Assembly: GCF_016623465.1 (NCBI RefSeq)
Contig: NZ_JAEDAJ010000003.1
Span: forward strand, 325,285-389,284
Length of the DNA: 64,000 nucleotides
Source: Brachybacterium halotolerans
GTDB lineage: Bacteria; Actinomycetota; Actinomycetes; Actinomycetales; Dermabacteraceae
Direction of reading: 5' to 3'
In this document: positions 26,779 through 35,188 of the stretch, one piece after another
How positions within the stretch are numbered: position 1 is the stretch's first letter
Layout: each line of letters starts with the position of its first letter
The notes under the pieces: model-generated
The model's input: only the letters and a program-made list of their open reading frames with translations
Told to the model about the DNA's origin: nothing
Databases searched by the model: none
Position numbers and translations under genes: made by a program

Positions 26779-26792
26779 GTTTCACGCGAAAC
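26779..26792. promoter_or_regulatory. parS-type site 1
   Basis: GTTTCACGCGAAAC, a perfect 14-bp palindrome extended to 18 bp by GGG and CCC flanks (26777-26794). First clear site of the array. Confidence 0.75.
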
Positions 26793-26942
26793 CCGAACGG
26801 CGCACTGGACGTGCGCGGTCGTCTCATATCATTCGTGCCGAGATCCGTCGCGGTCACAGTGTCGTACCCGAAGGCCCGAGCCCACCGGCCATGGCAATGG
26901 CGCCCGTCCACACCCTCACCCAATCTGTACGCGCGACGTCTC

Positions 26943-26956
26943 TTCGCACGTGGAAC
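26943..26956. promoter_or_regulatory. parS-type site 2, degenerate
   Basis: TTCGCACGTGGAAC keeps the CACGTGGAAC half but has three mismatches to GTTCCACGTGGAAC on the left. It may be a decayed or weak ParB site. Confidence 0.4.
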
Positions 26957-27004
26957 CTCATCCACACGGGCACTGCATCGTGCATCCCGCGATGGAGGCC
27001 CGGT

Positions 27005-27018
27005 GTTTCACGTGAAGC
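27005..27018. promoter_or_regulatory. parS-type site 3
   Basis: GTTTCACGTGAAGC differs by one base from GTTTCACGTGAAAC, a known bacterial parS sequence. Confidence 0.75.
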
Positions 27019-27197
27019 ATGGCCACCATGTCGTTCAAGACCTCGTTCGCGCGAAGGGCTCGTGCGCGCCCCGAGCATATAGTCAATGTGGCCACCGCAC
27101 TCGCGAGCTCCATGCGACACTCGCGAGAGGCTTGCATCCACACGTCGAGCGGGTGGCGCGAAGACAAACACGCAGGTCAGTCGCCCATTTCCCCTTC

Positions 27198-27211
27198 GTT
27201 GCACGTGGAAC
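27198..27211. promoter_or_regulatory. parS-type site 4
   Basis: GTTGCACGTGGAAC, one mismatch from the perfect site GTTCCACGTGGAAC found three times in this array. Confidence 0.65.
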
Positions 27212-27289
27212 ACCGAGTAATCCCGCTGCAGCGCGTCCCTAGAAAGAGTGTGGGAAAGCCACTCAGCATGTTTCCTACGTCCAGCACTC

Positions 27290-27303
27290 GTTCCACGTGG
27301 AAC
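27290..27303. promoter_or_regulatory. parS-type site 5, perfect
   Basis: GTTCCACGTGGAAC, a perfect palindrome, 92 bases after site 4 and 93 before site 6. Confidence 0.85.
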
Positions 27304-27382
27304 ACCGCGTCGGCGATGTCGTCCCGTTCGTGACATCGCCCAGGATCGCAGCAACCCCCATCAACCCTTAGCCCAGGGCGGC

Positions 27383-27396
27383 GTTTCACGGGAAAC
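27383..27396. promoter_or_regulatory. parS-type site 6
   Basis: GTTTCACGGGAAAC, one mismatch in the CACGTG core; the same variant recurs as site 12. Confidence 0.7.
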
Positions 27397-27571
27397 GGTC
27401 GTTGATCGCGTACTCCGGGGCCCTTCCGATAGATGCAACATCCCCGACACGGCACTCTGGCGCCGGTGGAGCTGCATCGGACTGCGCTCGACAATGTCGG
27501 CGAGCGCTGACCACACAGGGCGGTGACTGCGCCCCGACTGGAGAGCCGTGCGCCGCGGCAGGACAACGTTC

Positions 27572-27585
27572 GTTCCACGTGGAAC
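27572..27585. promoter_or_regulatory. parS-type site 7, perfect
   Basis: GTTCCACGTGGAAC, identical to sites 5 and 13. Confidence 0.85.
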
Positions 27586-27656
27586 AACAAGCCTTACGTG
27601 AAGAGGGCGGTCACCTGCAATCGGGCAACAATCTCCTCTGCACATTGCAGCGGCGC

Positions 27657-27670
27657 GTTCCACGTGAAAC
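27657..27670. promoter_or_regulatory. parS-type site 8
   Basis: GTTCCACGTGAAAC, a hybrid of the two half-sites TTCCAC and GTGAAA; identical to site 11. Confidence 0.8.
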
Positions 27671-27739
27671 TCGAGCTGCTACTACGACACGTGGGCTCGT
27701 CCCGAATCACGAGTACGTTTGCTCTGCCCAGCGGGCCAA

Positions 27740-27753
27740 GTTTCACGTTGAAC
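27740..27753. promoter_or_regulatory. parS-type site 9
   Basis: GTTTCACGTTGAAC, with one change in the right half-site. Confidence 0.65.
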
Positions 27754-27906
27754 GTACCGGGGATGTCCACGTCCGCATGCGGGAGCGCTGCTAGATCCCC
27801 ACATCCATCGGAGCGGCACAGAGCGCAGGAGATTTCGGGCCCGATGCCGGTGGAGTAGCGAGTCTCCACACGCTGCCACGGCCGCGCCTCAGCTCCCGAC
27901 GGGAAT

Positions 27907-27920
27907 GTTTCACATGGAAC
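27907..27920. promoter_or_regulatory. parS-type site 10
   Basis: GTTTCACATGGAAC, with CATG in place of CGTG at the centre; both outer arms are intact. Confidence 0.65.
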
Positions 27921-27973
27921 GACCCATTGCGGGCCCCGCTGGGATGCGAACGCAAGCCCTACAAGCAACGCTC

Positions 27974-27987
27974 GTTCCACGTGAAAC
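27974..27987. promoter_or_regulatory. parS-type site 11
   Basis: GTTCCACGTGAAAC, identical to site 8, 67 bases after site 10. Confidence 0.8.
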
Positions 27988-28088
27988 CTGGCTTTTACCT
28001 CAACGGCTGCCCTAGTCGCCCCCAGATCAAAGAGGGAATGAGATGAAAGGGCGCTCCGGCAGAAACGCAGGTGCCCGTGCGTGACGCG

Positions 28089-28102
28089 GTTTCACGGGAA
28101 AC
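28089..28102. promoter_or_regulatory. parS-type site 12
   Basis: GTTTCACGGGAAAC, identical to site 6. Confidence 0.7.
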
Positions 28103-28233
28103 TCTCTCGCAGCGCACGCACCGCGTAAGAGCGCGGGGCTTCGAATGCGTCACCAGAAGGGCTTCCTCGTCGTCCCATAATGCCCATTAGCAGTGCACTT
28201 TCCGGGGGCCTTAGGTCACCAAGCAGCCCTCAC

Positions 28234-28247
28234 GTTCCACGTGGAAC
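28234..28247. promoter_or_regulatory. parS-type site 13, perfect
   Basis: GTTCCACGTGGAAC, the site nearest to parB, about 430 bases beyond the parB stop. Confidence 0.85.
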
Positions 28248-28616
28248 ACCCTCCCGAGGCCGGGTGAACCCACGAGGCACACCGTGCAGTCGACTCTCCA
28301 CAGCCGAGTCCACACATGTGGAAACCACCATCGGGACGACCAGGGATGGCGCTCGCCACACGTAATAGCGCGTGAGTAGCTTTTGTATTACTGTACCGTG
28401 CTACCTTTTTACGCTGCGGACCTCTAGGATCATGGCCTATGGCGAGCCTCAACCCATCTCGAGAGAGAGCGAGGGCAAGGTCAGCCGACCTGGCCCAGTA
28501 CGTACGACGAACGGCGCAACCGCACGTCCCACCTGCCGGCCCGGAACATCGAGCACATCATCCCCATCACCCAGCCGCTCTGTTGGTCGATCTGGACATC
28601 TGCACCGATACGAAGA

Positions 28617-28645
28617 AGCCCTCCCCGCTTCAAGCGGGGAGGGCT
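28617..28645. terminator. Terminator after parB
   Basis: A perfect 12-bp stem, AGCCCTCCCCGC (28617-28628) with GCGGGGAGGGCT (28634-28645), and a 5-base loop, about 32 bases beyond the parB stop on the minus strand. It probably ends the rpmH-to-parB transcription unit and shields the parS array from read-through. Confidence 0.85.
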
Positions 28646-28677
28646 GTGTCGCGGCTCAGGCTCAGGCGCGGTCGCGC

Positions 28678-30495
28678 TCAGCTCTCCTGCGAGCCGAATG
28701 CCTCACCGAGGTCCAGGCCGATCTTCGCTGCGAGCCGCTCGAGATCGTCCAGGTTCGAGAACTCCATCGTGATGCGACCCTTGCGCTTGCCCACATCGAT
28801 CTTCACGGGAGCCTCCAGACGGTTCGAGAGCCGACTGGTCAGGTCCACCACGCGGGGGTTGTAGCTCGTGCGCCGGGGAGCGGGGCGGTTCGCCGCCGGC
28901 TCCGTCCCGCGGGAAGCGAGGCGCTCGGTCTCTCGCACGGAGAGCCCGTCCGCGACCACACGCTGCGCGAGCTCCTCCTGGAGGCGAGGATCATCGATCG
29001 CGAGGAGAGCACGCGCATGGCCCGCCGAGAGCGCGCCACTGGCCAGGCGCCGCTGCACGAGGGCCGGAAGGCGCATCAGGCGCAGAGTGTTCGAGATCTG
29101 GGGCCGGGAGCGTCCGATGCGATCGGCGAGCTCGTCCTGCGTGCAGCCGAAGTCCTCGAGGAGCTGCTGGTAGGCCGCTGCCTCCTCCAGGGGGTTCAGC
29201 TGGGACCGATGGAGGTTCTCCAGCAGGGCGTCCCGCAGCAGGTCGTCATCACTGGTGGCACGGATGATCGCGGGGATCGTCGCCAGCCCGGCCCTACGGG
29301 CGGCACGCCAGCGCCGCTCACCCATGACGAGCTCGAAGGACTCGCCGTCATCGGTGACGGGGATGGGCCGCACCACGACGGGCTGCAGCACACCGACCTC
29401 GCGCAGCGAGAAAGCGAGCTCGTCGAGCTGATCATCGTCGAAGTCCGTCCGGGGATTCCGGGGGTTCTCCCGGACCTCGTGGATCGGGATCTCCGCGAAC
29501 TCGGCGCCGGGGACCGGCATGAGGCCCCTCTGGTCATCCGCGTCGGCGTCCGCCGGGGTGTCGTCCGCCGCGCTGTCCGCCTCGTGGGCGTCATCGACGC
29601 TGGAGACCGTGTCGGAGGGTTCGACCGTCGGTGCTTCCCGCGGTGACGAGTGCTCTTCCATGTCCTCGCGCGCGGAGAACCGGTGGCCGGGATCGACGTC
29701 CACGACCGGACTGTCCTCCCGAGTCGGTTCATCAGTGCCCGAAACGGCAGCGTCCGCGGAGGCGGCGCCCGCAGCAGGCGCCTCGGCGGAAGCGCCAGCA
29801 CGCTTCGCCGGCGCCGTGGAACGCGTGGACTTCGTGGACCCCTTGGAGCGCGCCGCCGACGCGTCGGACGCCGGCTTCGCCGCTGCCGCAGAGGATCGAG
29901 AGGAGGACTCGGCGTCCTTCGAGGACGAGGACTCCGCGGAAGAGGACTTCGACGAGGAGCTCTTCGAGGACGAGGTCGCGGCCGCGCCCTTCGACGCCGT
30001 GGACTTCTTCGCGGCAGGCTTCTTGGGATCGGACTTCTTCGCCGCGGGCTTCTTCGCCGAGGTCTTCGTGGAAGCGGTCCTCTTCGCGGCGGGCTCCTCG
30101 GCCTTCACCGGCTCGGTCGACGCATCGGCGGCGGCCGTGCCGGCAGGGGCGTCCTGCACCGGCGCCTCCGAGGGGGAGGCCACGCTGCGGGCGGCAACAC
30201 CCCCGCGGGCGCGGGAGGAACGGGTGGTGCGGGAGGCGGCGCGGCGCTCACGGGCATCGCGCGCCATGTCGCCCGCGATGTCCCCACGGGCGGCGCGGGC
30301 GCGCTCGGAGGACTGCCCCTCCGTCGGCTCGCCGGAGAAGAACATGTCGACGGGGCGGGTGGACGCACCGCTCTCCCCGGGCTCGGCGGACGTGCGCGGA
30401 TGGCTGCGCGTGCGCAGAGGCTGCTCGGCGGGAGGCGTGGACCCCCCGGGGATCAGCGCACCCAGACCGCGTCCGAGTCCTCGCTTCTGCGTCAT
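28678..30495 (-). CDS. parB: Chromosome partitioning protein ParB with long inserted linker
   Basis: A 605-residue CTP-dependent clamp that loads at parS and spreads. Residues 1-18 (TQKRGLGRGLGALIPG) are the ParA-contacting segment. The N-terminal core with the CTP-binding motif GERRWRA is near residue 390, the ENLHRSQLNPLEEAAAY motif near 415, the helix-turn-helix (GRSRPQISNTLRLMRLP) near 460, and the C-terminal dimer domain at about 560-605. Between the leader and the core lie about 300 extra residues: first Ala/Lys/Ser-rich with KKPAAKKS repeats, then acidic. Typical ParB has 290-350 residues in all. The ATG at 30495 has GAGGAC; a GTG four codons earlier lies inside that ribosome site. Confidence 0.95.
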   Translation of the reverse strand: MTQKRGLGRGLGALIPGGSTPPAEQPLRTRSHPRTSAEPGESGASTRPVDMFFSGEPTEGQSSERARAARGDIAGDMARDARERRAASRTTRSSRARGGVAARSVASPSEAPVQDAPAGTAAADASTEPVKAEEPAAKRTASTKTSAKKPAAKKSDPKKPAAKKSTASKGAAATSSSKSSSSKSSSAESSSSKDAESSSRSSAAAAKPASDASAARSKGSTKSTRSTAPAKRAGASAEAPAAGAASADAAVSGTDEPTREDSPVVDVDPGHRFSAREDMEEHSSPREAPTVEPSDTVSSVDDAHEADSAADDTPADADADDQRGLMPVPGAEFAEIPIHEVRENPRNPRTDFDDDQLDELAFSLREVGVLQPVVVRPIPVTDDGESFELVMGERRWRAARRAGLATIPAIIRATSDDDLLRDALLENLHRSQLNPLEEAAAYQQLLEDFGCTQDELADRIGRSRPQISNTLRLMRLPALVQRRLASGALSAGHARALLAIDDPRLQEELAQRVVADGLSVRETERLASRGTEPAANRPAPRRTSYNPRVVDLTSRLSNRLEAPVKIDVGKRKGRITMEFSNLDDLERLAAKIGLDLGEAFGSQES

Positions 30496-30594
30496 GTCCG
30501 TCCTCACTGCTCAGTGATCGTGCGGGCCTCCGGGGCGTCCTCGCCTCTCGAGCCGTTCATGGGTTCAGGGTGTTGTGCGACGTCCCGCTGCAGG

Positions 30595-31518
30595 TCAGGG
30601 GACGCTTCGTGTGGTGAGCTCGTGCGCGGCCGCCCGATAGGCGAGCGCGCCGCTGCTCGTGGGATCGTACGACAGCACGGTCTGGCCGTAGCTCGGCGCC
30701 TCCGAGATCCTCACGGAGCGCGGGATCGTCGTCCCGAAGGTCTGATCCGGGAAGTGCGTGCGGACGTCCTCCGCGACCTGCGCCGCGAGGCGGGTGCGGG
30801 CGTCGTACATCGTCAGCAGGATCGAGGAGACCACGAGCTCGGGGTTCAGGTGCTGACGCAGCAGGTCGATGTTCTTCAGCAGCAGCGTGAGGCCCTCGAG
30901 GGCGTAGTACTCGGCCTGGATCGGGATGAGCACCTCGCGGGCGGCGACCAGCGAGTTCACGGTCAGCAGGCCCAGGCTCGGCGGGCAGTCGATGAGCACG
31001 TAGTCCAGGCGCTCGCGCCCGGAGGACTCGCGAGCGGCGAGGTAGTCGCGGATCGAGCCGCGCAGACGGTTCTCGCGCGCGACCATCGAGACCAGCTCGA
31101 TCTCGGCGCCCGAGAGATCGATGGTGGCCGGGGCGCACAGCATGCCCTCGACCTCGTCGACCTCCTGCACGACGTCGTCCAGAGGGGTCGACTCCACGAG
31201 GACGTCGTACATGCTCGCGACCTCGGACTGGTGGTCCACGCCCAGCGCCGTCGACGCGTTGCCCTGCGGGTCCATGTCGATGACCAGGACCTTCAGCCCG
31301 CCCATGGCCAGGGCGGCCGCGAGGTTCACGGTCGTGGACGTCTTGCCCACCCCGCCCTTCTGGTTGGCCACCGTGATCACGCGCGTGCTCTCGGGAGCGT
31401 CGAACACGAGTCCCTCCAATTCCCGTCGACGGGCATGGTCCCGGGCGAGCTGACGCATGAGAGGGGTGTCGTCCATGCTCCCGGTGGGACCGGTGGAACG
31501 GCTGCGGCTCTCAGCCAC
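30595..31518 (-). CDS. parA: Chromosome partitioning ATPase ParA (Soj)
   Basis: A 307-residue deviant-Walker ATPase that binds the nucleoid and moves ParB-parS complexes. ANQKGGVGKTSTTVNLA carries both lysines of the deviant Walker A motif (near 54 and 59), VIDMDPQGNAST is the A' motif, and VLIDCPPSLG is Walker B. The first 45 residues are a charged extension common in actinobacterial ParA. GTG 31518 behind GAAGGGAGAGG is chosen and overlaps the rsmG stop by eight bases. parB follows 99 bp later in the same unit. Confidence 0.96.
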   Translation of the reverse strand: MAESRSRSTGPTGSMDDTPLMRQLARDHARRRELEGLVFDAPESTRVITVANQKGGVGKTSTTVNLAAALAMGGLKVLVIDMDPQGNASTALGVDHQSEVASMYDVLVESTPLDDVVQEVDEVEGMLCAPATIDLSGAEIELVSMVARENRLRGSIRDYLAARESSGRERLDYVLIDCPPSLGLLTVNSLVAAREVLIPIQAEYYALEGLTLLLKNIDLLRQHLNPELVVSSILLTMYDARTRLAAQVAEDVRTHFPDQTFGTTIPRSVRISEAPSYGQTVLSYDPTSSGALAYRAAAHELTTRSVP

Positions 31519-32248
31519 GTGCCTCTCCCTTCCTCGTCCGTGCAGTGCTCGCGCTCCCGCCCTGCGGGGCACGGCGCACCCTGACCACTGTAGTGGGAAC
31601 CTCGACCTCTCCCACTCCGAGCTCCAGCAGCTGGGGATCGACGCCGCCCAGGCGACGCAGCACCTTCTGCGCGCTCTCGATCTCCTCGGCCGCGGAGCTC
31701 CCCTTGAGCGCCAGCAGCTCCCCGTCGGGGGCGACGAGCGGCAGGGTCCACTTCGCGAGCTTCTCGAGGGCCGCGACGGCCCGTGCCGTCACCGCGTCGA
31801 AGCTCCGTCGGCCGTGCAGATCCTCCGCCCGGGCGCGGACCACCTCGACCTCGAGGCCCAGCTCCTCGGCGACCTCCTCGAGCCAGCTCGCACGGCGCTG
31901 CATGGTCTCGATCAGGGTGATCCGCAGGTCGGGTCGGGCGATCGCGAGGACCACACCGGGAAGTCCCGCTCCGGAGCCGACGTCGGCCAGCGTGCGCGTT
32001 CCCTCGTCGATCGCGTCCACGAGCAGCGCGCAGTTGATCAGATGGCGCTCCCAGAGCCTGTCCACCTCGCGCGGGCCGATGAGGCCGCGCTCGAGGCCGT
32101 CCGTAGCGAGCATGCCGACGAACCGCTCGGCCGGGCCCAGCCGGTCACCCAGCAGGCGCTCGGCGACGGGCCGCAGATGCTCGGGCAGCGCCGGGGCCGA
32201 GGCGCCGCTGCGACCAGCGCCCTCGGGGCCGACGGGACCGGCGCCCAT
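31511..32248 (-). CDS. rsmG: 16S rRNA m7G527 methyltransferase RsmG (GidB)
   Basis: A 245-residue SAM-dependent methyltransferase that modifies G527 (E. coli numbering) in the 530 loop of 16S rRNA. The SAM pocket LADVGSGAGLPGVVLAIARP is near residue 90. The substrate-side block WERHLINCALL precedes it, and SFDAVTARAVAAL is the later family motif. Loss of this enzyme gives low-level streptomycin resistance in other bacteria. The ATG overlaps the jag stop by one base, and the gene's own end overlaps parA. Confidence 0.95.
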   Translation of the reverse strand: MGAGPVGPEGAGRSGASAPALPEHLRPVAERLLGDRLGPAERFVGMLATDGLERGLIGPREVDRLWERHLINCALLVDAIDEGTRTLADVGSGAGLPGVVLAIARPDLRITLIETMQRRASWLEEVAEELGLEVEVVRARAEDLHGRRSFDAVTARAVAALEKLAKWTLPLVAPDGELLALKGSSAAEEIESAQKVLRRLGGVDPQLLELGVGEVEVPTTVVRVRRAPQGGSASTARTRKGEARG

Positions 32249-33030
32249 CAGGACGCCGGGTAGATGACGACGTGACGGTCCTTGCCGTCCCCGTCGGACT
32301 CGGAGCGCAGGCCTGCCTGCTTGGCGACGTCGTGGACGACCTTGCGCTCGAAGGGGTTCATCGGCCGCAGCGGCACCGGACGGCCGTTCTCCCGAGCGGT
32401 CGCGACGGCGTCCTCGGCGAGGTGCTCGAGGTCGTCCTTGCGCTGCGCGCGGAAGCCGCCGATGTCGAGCATGAGGCGCGAGCGGTTGCCGGTGCGGGAC
32501 TGCACGGCGAGGCGGGCCAGCTCCTGCAGGGCATCGAGCAGCTCGCCGCGCGAGCCGTTGAGCTTCGCGAGGCGGTCGGCGCCGCGGATCTCGACCGACG
32601 CGCGGTCCCCGTCCACGTCGATGTCGATGTCGCCGTCGAGATCGGCGATGTCGAGCAGCTCCTCGAGGTAGTCGGCGGCGATGTCGCCCTCCTCCTCGAG
32701 CTCGCGGACGCGCTCGGCCGGATCGCGGGGCGCGGCCGGCCCCTCCTCGTCGGAGTCCTCGTCGGCCTGCTGCTCCTCGGCGTCCGGAGAGGCGCTCTCA
32801 TCGTCGCTCGCAGAGGCCGGGGCCTCGGCGGCGGGAGCCGCGGTCTCAGCCGGAGCCGCGGTCTCAGCCGGAGCCGCGGTCTCGGCGGGGGCCTCGAGTG
32901 CGTCGCCGTTCTCGGGAGCGCCGCCGGTCTCGAGTGCGTCGCCGGTGTCGACGCCGGAATCGGCGGCCGGTGCGCTGGCGGGGGTCTCGGACGTCTCGAC
33001 GGCGTCGTCGGAGGTGCTGGGTTCGGTCAT
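32248..33030 (-). CDS. jag: RNA-binding protein Jag/KhpB (R3H domain)
   Basis: A 260-residue protein. The first 120 residues are Ala/Glu/Asp-rich with an AETAAP repeat and no known fold. The KH-like domain spans about 130-190 (YLEELLDIADLDGDIDIDV, then LNGSRGELLDALQ). The R3H domain closes the protein (LRPMNPFERKVVHDVAKQAG). Jag/KhpB binds RNA and is linked to cell elongation and division in Gram-positive bacteria. It lies directly after yidC as usual. The ATG at 33030 behind GAGGAGAA is chosen; the frame extends upstream only as shadow of yidC. Confidence 0.92.
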   Translation of the reverse strand: MTEPSTSDDAVETSETPASAPAADSGVDTGDALETGGAPENGDALEAPAETAAPAETAAPAETAAPAAEAPASASDDESASPDAEEQQADEDSDEEGPAAPRDPAERVRELEEEGDIAADYLEELLDIADLDGDIDIDVDGDRASVEIRGADRLAKLNGSRGELLDALQELARLAVQSRTGNRSRLMLDIGGFRAQRKDDLEHLAEDAVATARENGRPVPLRPMNPFERKVVHDVAKQAGLRSESDGDGKDRHVVIYPAS

Positions 33031-33125
33031 GGTGTTCTCCTCAGGGGATGGGTGAGGCCGTGGGCCGTGCATCGGATCCGCAGGGGCGGGGCGCTCCGCC
33101 CCTGCGGGATCGTGCGGGGAACGAC

Positions 33126-34226
33126 TCAGCGCTTGCGCTTCTTGCCCTTGTTCAGGGCGTTGGACGGCTTCTTGCCGGACTGGTCGGAGGACTTCTCGCC
33201 ACCGTCCTGGTTGCGCGCGCGCCGCTCCTCCTGGGCCTTGCGGCGTGCCTCGCGAGCCGCCTCGAGGCGCTCGGCGTCGGTCATCTTCTTCCCGCCCTTG
33301 TTGGCCTTGGGCTGCACCCGGATCGGGGCGTCGTCGTCGACGACCACGGGCTTCTTGGGCGTGAAGTCGAGGGGCTCGAGGCCGTTCTTCTCGCGCTTGG
33401 CGTTGATGCGCTTCTGGTGCGAGGACTCGGCGGGAGAGCCGGGCGTCGGGTACGTGTAGACCACGATCGCCTGCTGCGCCATGGTCCAGACGGTGGTGGT
33501 CAGCATGTAGGTGAGCACGCCGATCGGCAGGCCCGGTCCCGTGATCACGTAGATGAACGGGAGCATGTAGATCATCATCTTCTGGGTGCTCGCCATCGGG
33601 CCCTCGAGGGCCGACGGCGGCATGTTCCGCATCGTCAGCTCCTTCTGGGTGATGAAGTTGCCCAGACACATCAGCGCGATGATGACGCCCGCGACGATCT
33701 TGGTGCCGATGCCGCCCGCGCCGGAGTTCAGGAAGCTGTCCGCGATGGTGACGTGGCCGAAGAGGGTCGCGTGGTAGGCGTTGGAGGCCAGATCATGCGT
33801 CAGGGGGCCGAAGGCCTCGCCGTTCGCCGCGTCCTTGAGCTTGTAGAACAGCACGCGGAACAAGGCGAAGAAGATCGGCATCTGCAGCACGAGCGGCAGG
33901 CACGAGGAGAGCGGGTTCGCCCCGGCCTCCCGGTAGATGGCCATGGTCTCCTCGCTCATCGCCTGCCGGGACGCCTGGTCGGTCTTGCCCTTGTACTTCT
34001 TCTGCACGGCCTTGAGCTGCGGCGAGACCGCCTGCATGGCGCGCGAGGACCGGATCTGCCGGATGAACAGCGGCGTGATCAGGGTGCGGACGACGATCGT
34101 GAGTCCCACGATGGACAGCAGCCAGGTCCAGCCGGAGCTGCCGTCCATGAAGAGGTCGAGGAACCGGTGGAACAGCACCATGATCCATGCGACGGCCCAC
34201 TCGATGGGATAGAGGATGTTGGGCAT
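33126..34226 (-). CDS. yidC: Membrane protein insertase YidC (Oxa1 family)
   Basis: A 366-residue inner-membrane insertase for SecYEG-dependent and independent proteins. It has five helices: about residues 30-55 with WTWLLSIVGLTIVVRTLITP, then CLPLVLQMPIFFALFRVLFY near 110, and further ones to about 260. The family-specific conserved arginine is present in the first block (VVRTLITPLF). A basic Lys-rich tail (KKPSNALNKGKKRKR) contacts the ribosome. No separate signal peptide is visible. Located between yidD and jag, as in nearly all Gram-positive origins. Confidence 0.96.
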   Translation of the reverse strand: MPNILYPIEWAVAWIMVLFHRFLDLFMDGSSGWTWLLSIVGLTIVVRTLITPLFIRQIRSSRAMQAVSPQLKAVQKKYKGKTDQASRQAMSEETMAIYREAGANPLSSCLPLVLQMPIFFALFRVLFYKLKDAANGEAFGPLTHDLASNAYHATLFGHVTIADSFLNSGAGGIGTKIVAGVIIALMCLGNFITQKELTMRNMPPSALEGPMASTQKMMIYMLPFIYVITGPGLPIGVLTYMLTTTVWTMAQQAIVVYTYPTPGSPAESSHQKRINAKREKNGLEPLDFTPKKPVVVDDDAPIRVQPKANKGGKKMTDAERLEAAREARRKAQEERRARNQDGGEKSSDQSGKKPSNALNKGKKRKR

Positions 34227-34311
34227 CGGCCTGATCTTCCTGCCGTCCGTAGGCGCATGTAGTTCATGCGGTGTGACGGCTGCGGGTCGGGGTCTCGGAC
34301 AAGGGTAGGCC

Positions 34312-34605
34312 CTATCGGGCTGGGCGCCGCCCTCGCGAGCGATGGCCGGGACGTGGGTTCGTCCACATCCCGGGTGCCGGCACGGGATCGATCCCGCCCC
34401 GGGTGAAGGGGTTGCAGCGCACGATCCGCCAGGCGGTCAGCAGCAGTCCCTTGACGGCTCCGTGCCTGCGCAGGGCGTCCATGCCGTACTGCGAGCACAC
34501 GGGGTCGAAGCGGCACGCCGGCGGCGTGTAGGGCGAGATCCCCACCTGGTAGGCGCGGATCGGGAGCATGAGCACCCGGCGCGGGAGCGCCGCGAGCGGC
34601 ATCAT
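34312..34605 (-). CDS. yidD: Membrane protein insertion efficiency factor YidD
   Basis: A 97-residue small membrane-associated protein. The family core [22 protein letters not shown] and [19 protein letters not shown] includes the three conserved cysteines. It assists YidC-dependent insertion. Its double ATG (34605 or 34602) overlaps the rnpA stop, so rnpA and yidD are coupled. The basic C-terminal tail is slightly longer than usual. Confidence 0.95.
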   Translation of the reverse strand: MMPLAALPRRVLMLPIRAYQVGISPYTPPACRFDPVCSQYGMDALRRHGAVKGLLLTAWRIVRCNPFTRGGIDPVPAPGMWTNPRPGHRSRGRRPAR

Positions 34606-35015
34606 GGCGCGACCGCCGCTGTCGGCGTCCCGGGTGCGGTGCTCTCCGCGGACCGCTGCGCCGAGCGCTTCTCGAGCTTGCGGCGGGCGCTCGCGATCGC
34701 GCCGGTCACCTGCTCCTCGAGATCCGCGAAGGGCACGTCCTGCACCCCGGGGAGGGTGCGCAGCACCAGGTCGGAGCGCTCCGGGATCTCGGTCAGGTGG
34801 CTGCGCACGATCTCCCGCAGACGGCGGGATACCCGATGGCGCACCACCGAGTTGCCCACCTTCGTGGAGACGACGAATCCCACGCGGGCCTCCTGGGGCT
34901 CCTCCGTGCGGAGGACCAGGTGGGCGACCACGTGGGATCGTGCGGCGCGGGCTCCTCGGCGGGTGGCCGTGCGGAACTGCTGCGCCGTGTGCAACCGGTG
35001 GCGGGACCAGCTCAT
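34602..35015 (-). CDS. rnpA: Ribonuclease P protein component
   Basis: A 137-residue basic protein that helps RNase P RNA bind and cut pre-tRNA leaders. [28 protein letters not shown] contains the RNR-type Arg-rich motif (read in two parts). The [14 protein letters not shown] start matches the family N-terminus. I chose ATG 35015 although the usual leader MLP is missing; an upstream extension has no support. rpmH ends 35 bp upstream. The last 25 residues are Ala/Thr/Pro-rich and not conserved. Confidence 0.93.
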   Translation of the reverse strand: MSWSRHRLHTAQQFRTATRRGARAARSHVVAHLVLRTEEPQEARVGFVVSTKVGNSVVRHRVSRRLREIVRSHLTEIPERSDLVLRTLPGVQDVPFADLEEQVTGAIASARRKLEKRSAQRSAESTAPGTPTAAVAP

Positions 35016-35050
35016 GGCCCTGCCTCCGAGATCACCGGTCGAGCCGAGGC

Positions 35051-35188
35051 TCAGGCCGAGAGCTCGGAGCGGCCCTTCGAACGGCGCGCGTTGATGATGG
35101 CGCGGCCGGCGCGGGTGCGCATGCGGGCGCGGAAGCCGTGCTTGCGGGCGCGGCGGCGGTTGTTCGGCTGGAACGTACGCTTGGTCAT
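35051..35188 (-). CDS. rpmH: Ribosomal protein bL34
   Basis: A 45-residue basic protein of the large subunit. [19 protein letters not shown] and [17 protein letters not shown] identify it without doubt. The ATG at 35188 has a GAGGAGAA ribosome site. First gene of the rpmH-rnpA-yidD-yidC-jag-rsmG-parA-parB unit. Confidence 0.98.
   Translation of the reverse strand: MTKRTFQPNNRRRARKHGFRARMRTRAGRAIINARRSKGRSELSA

Larger units (their letters stand above)
26128..28677. other. 2.5-kb non-coding region with parS array and DnaA boxes
   Basis: No convincing gene lies here: the open frames are short, Arg/His/Cys-rich and without family motifs, and the base composition is visibly less GC-rich than the flanks. 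It holds about 13 parS-like 14-mers between 26779 and 28247, and 12 TCCACA cores on the plus strand against one TGTGGA. The cores start at 26410, 26420, 26432, 26454, 26466, 26649, 26907, 26961, 27137, 27865, 28297 and 28309. An AT-richer stretch lies at about 28365-28440. In M. tuberculosis and relatives the gene cwlM occupies this position; here it is replaced by this region. Confidence 0.8.

Noticed and set aside
26573-27980. Several open frames of 80-210 codons in the parS region
   Set aside because: Rich in Arg, His, Ser and Cys, mutually overlapping, without ribosome sites, and interrupted in phase by the parS palindromes.
26779-28247. The palindrome array as a CRISPR array
   Set aside because: The 14-bp units vary in sequence, spacing ranges from 62 to 193 bases, and no cas genes are present.
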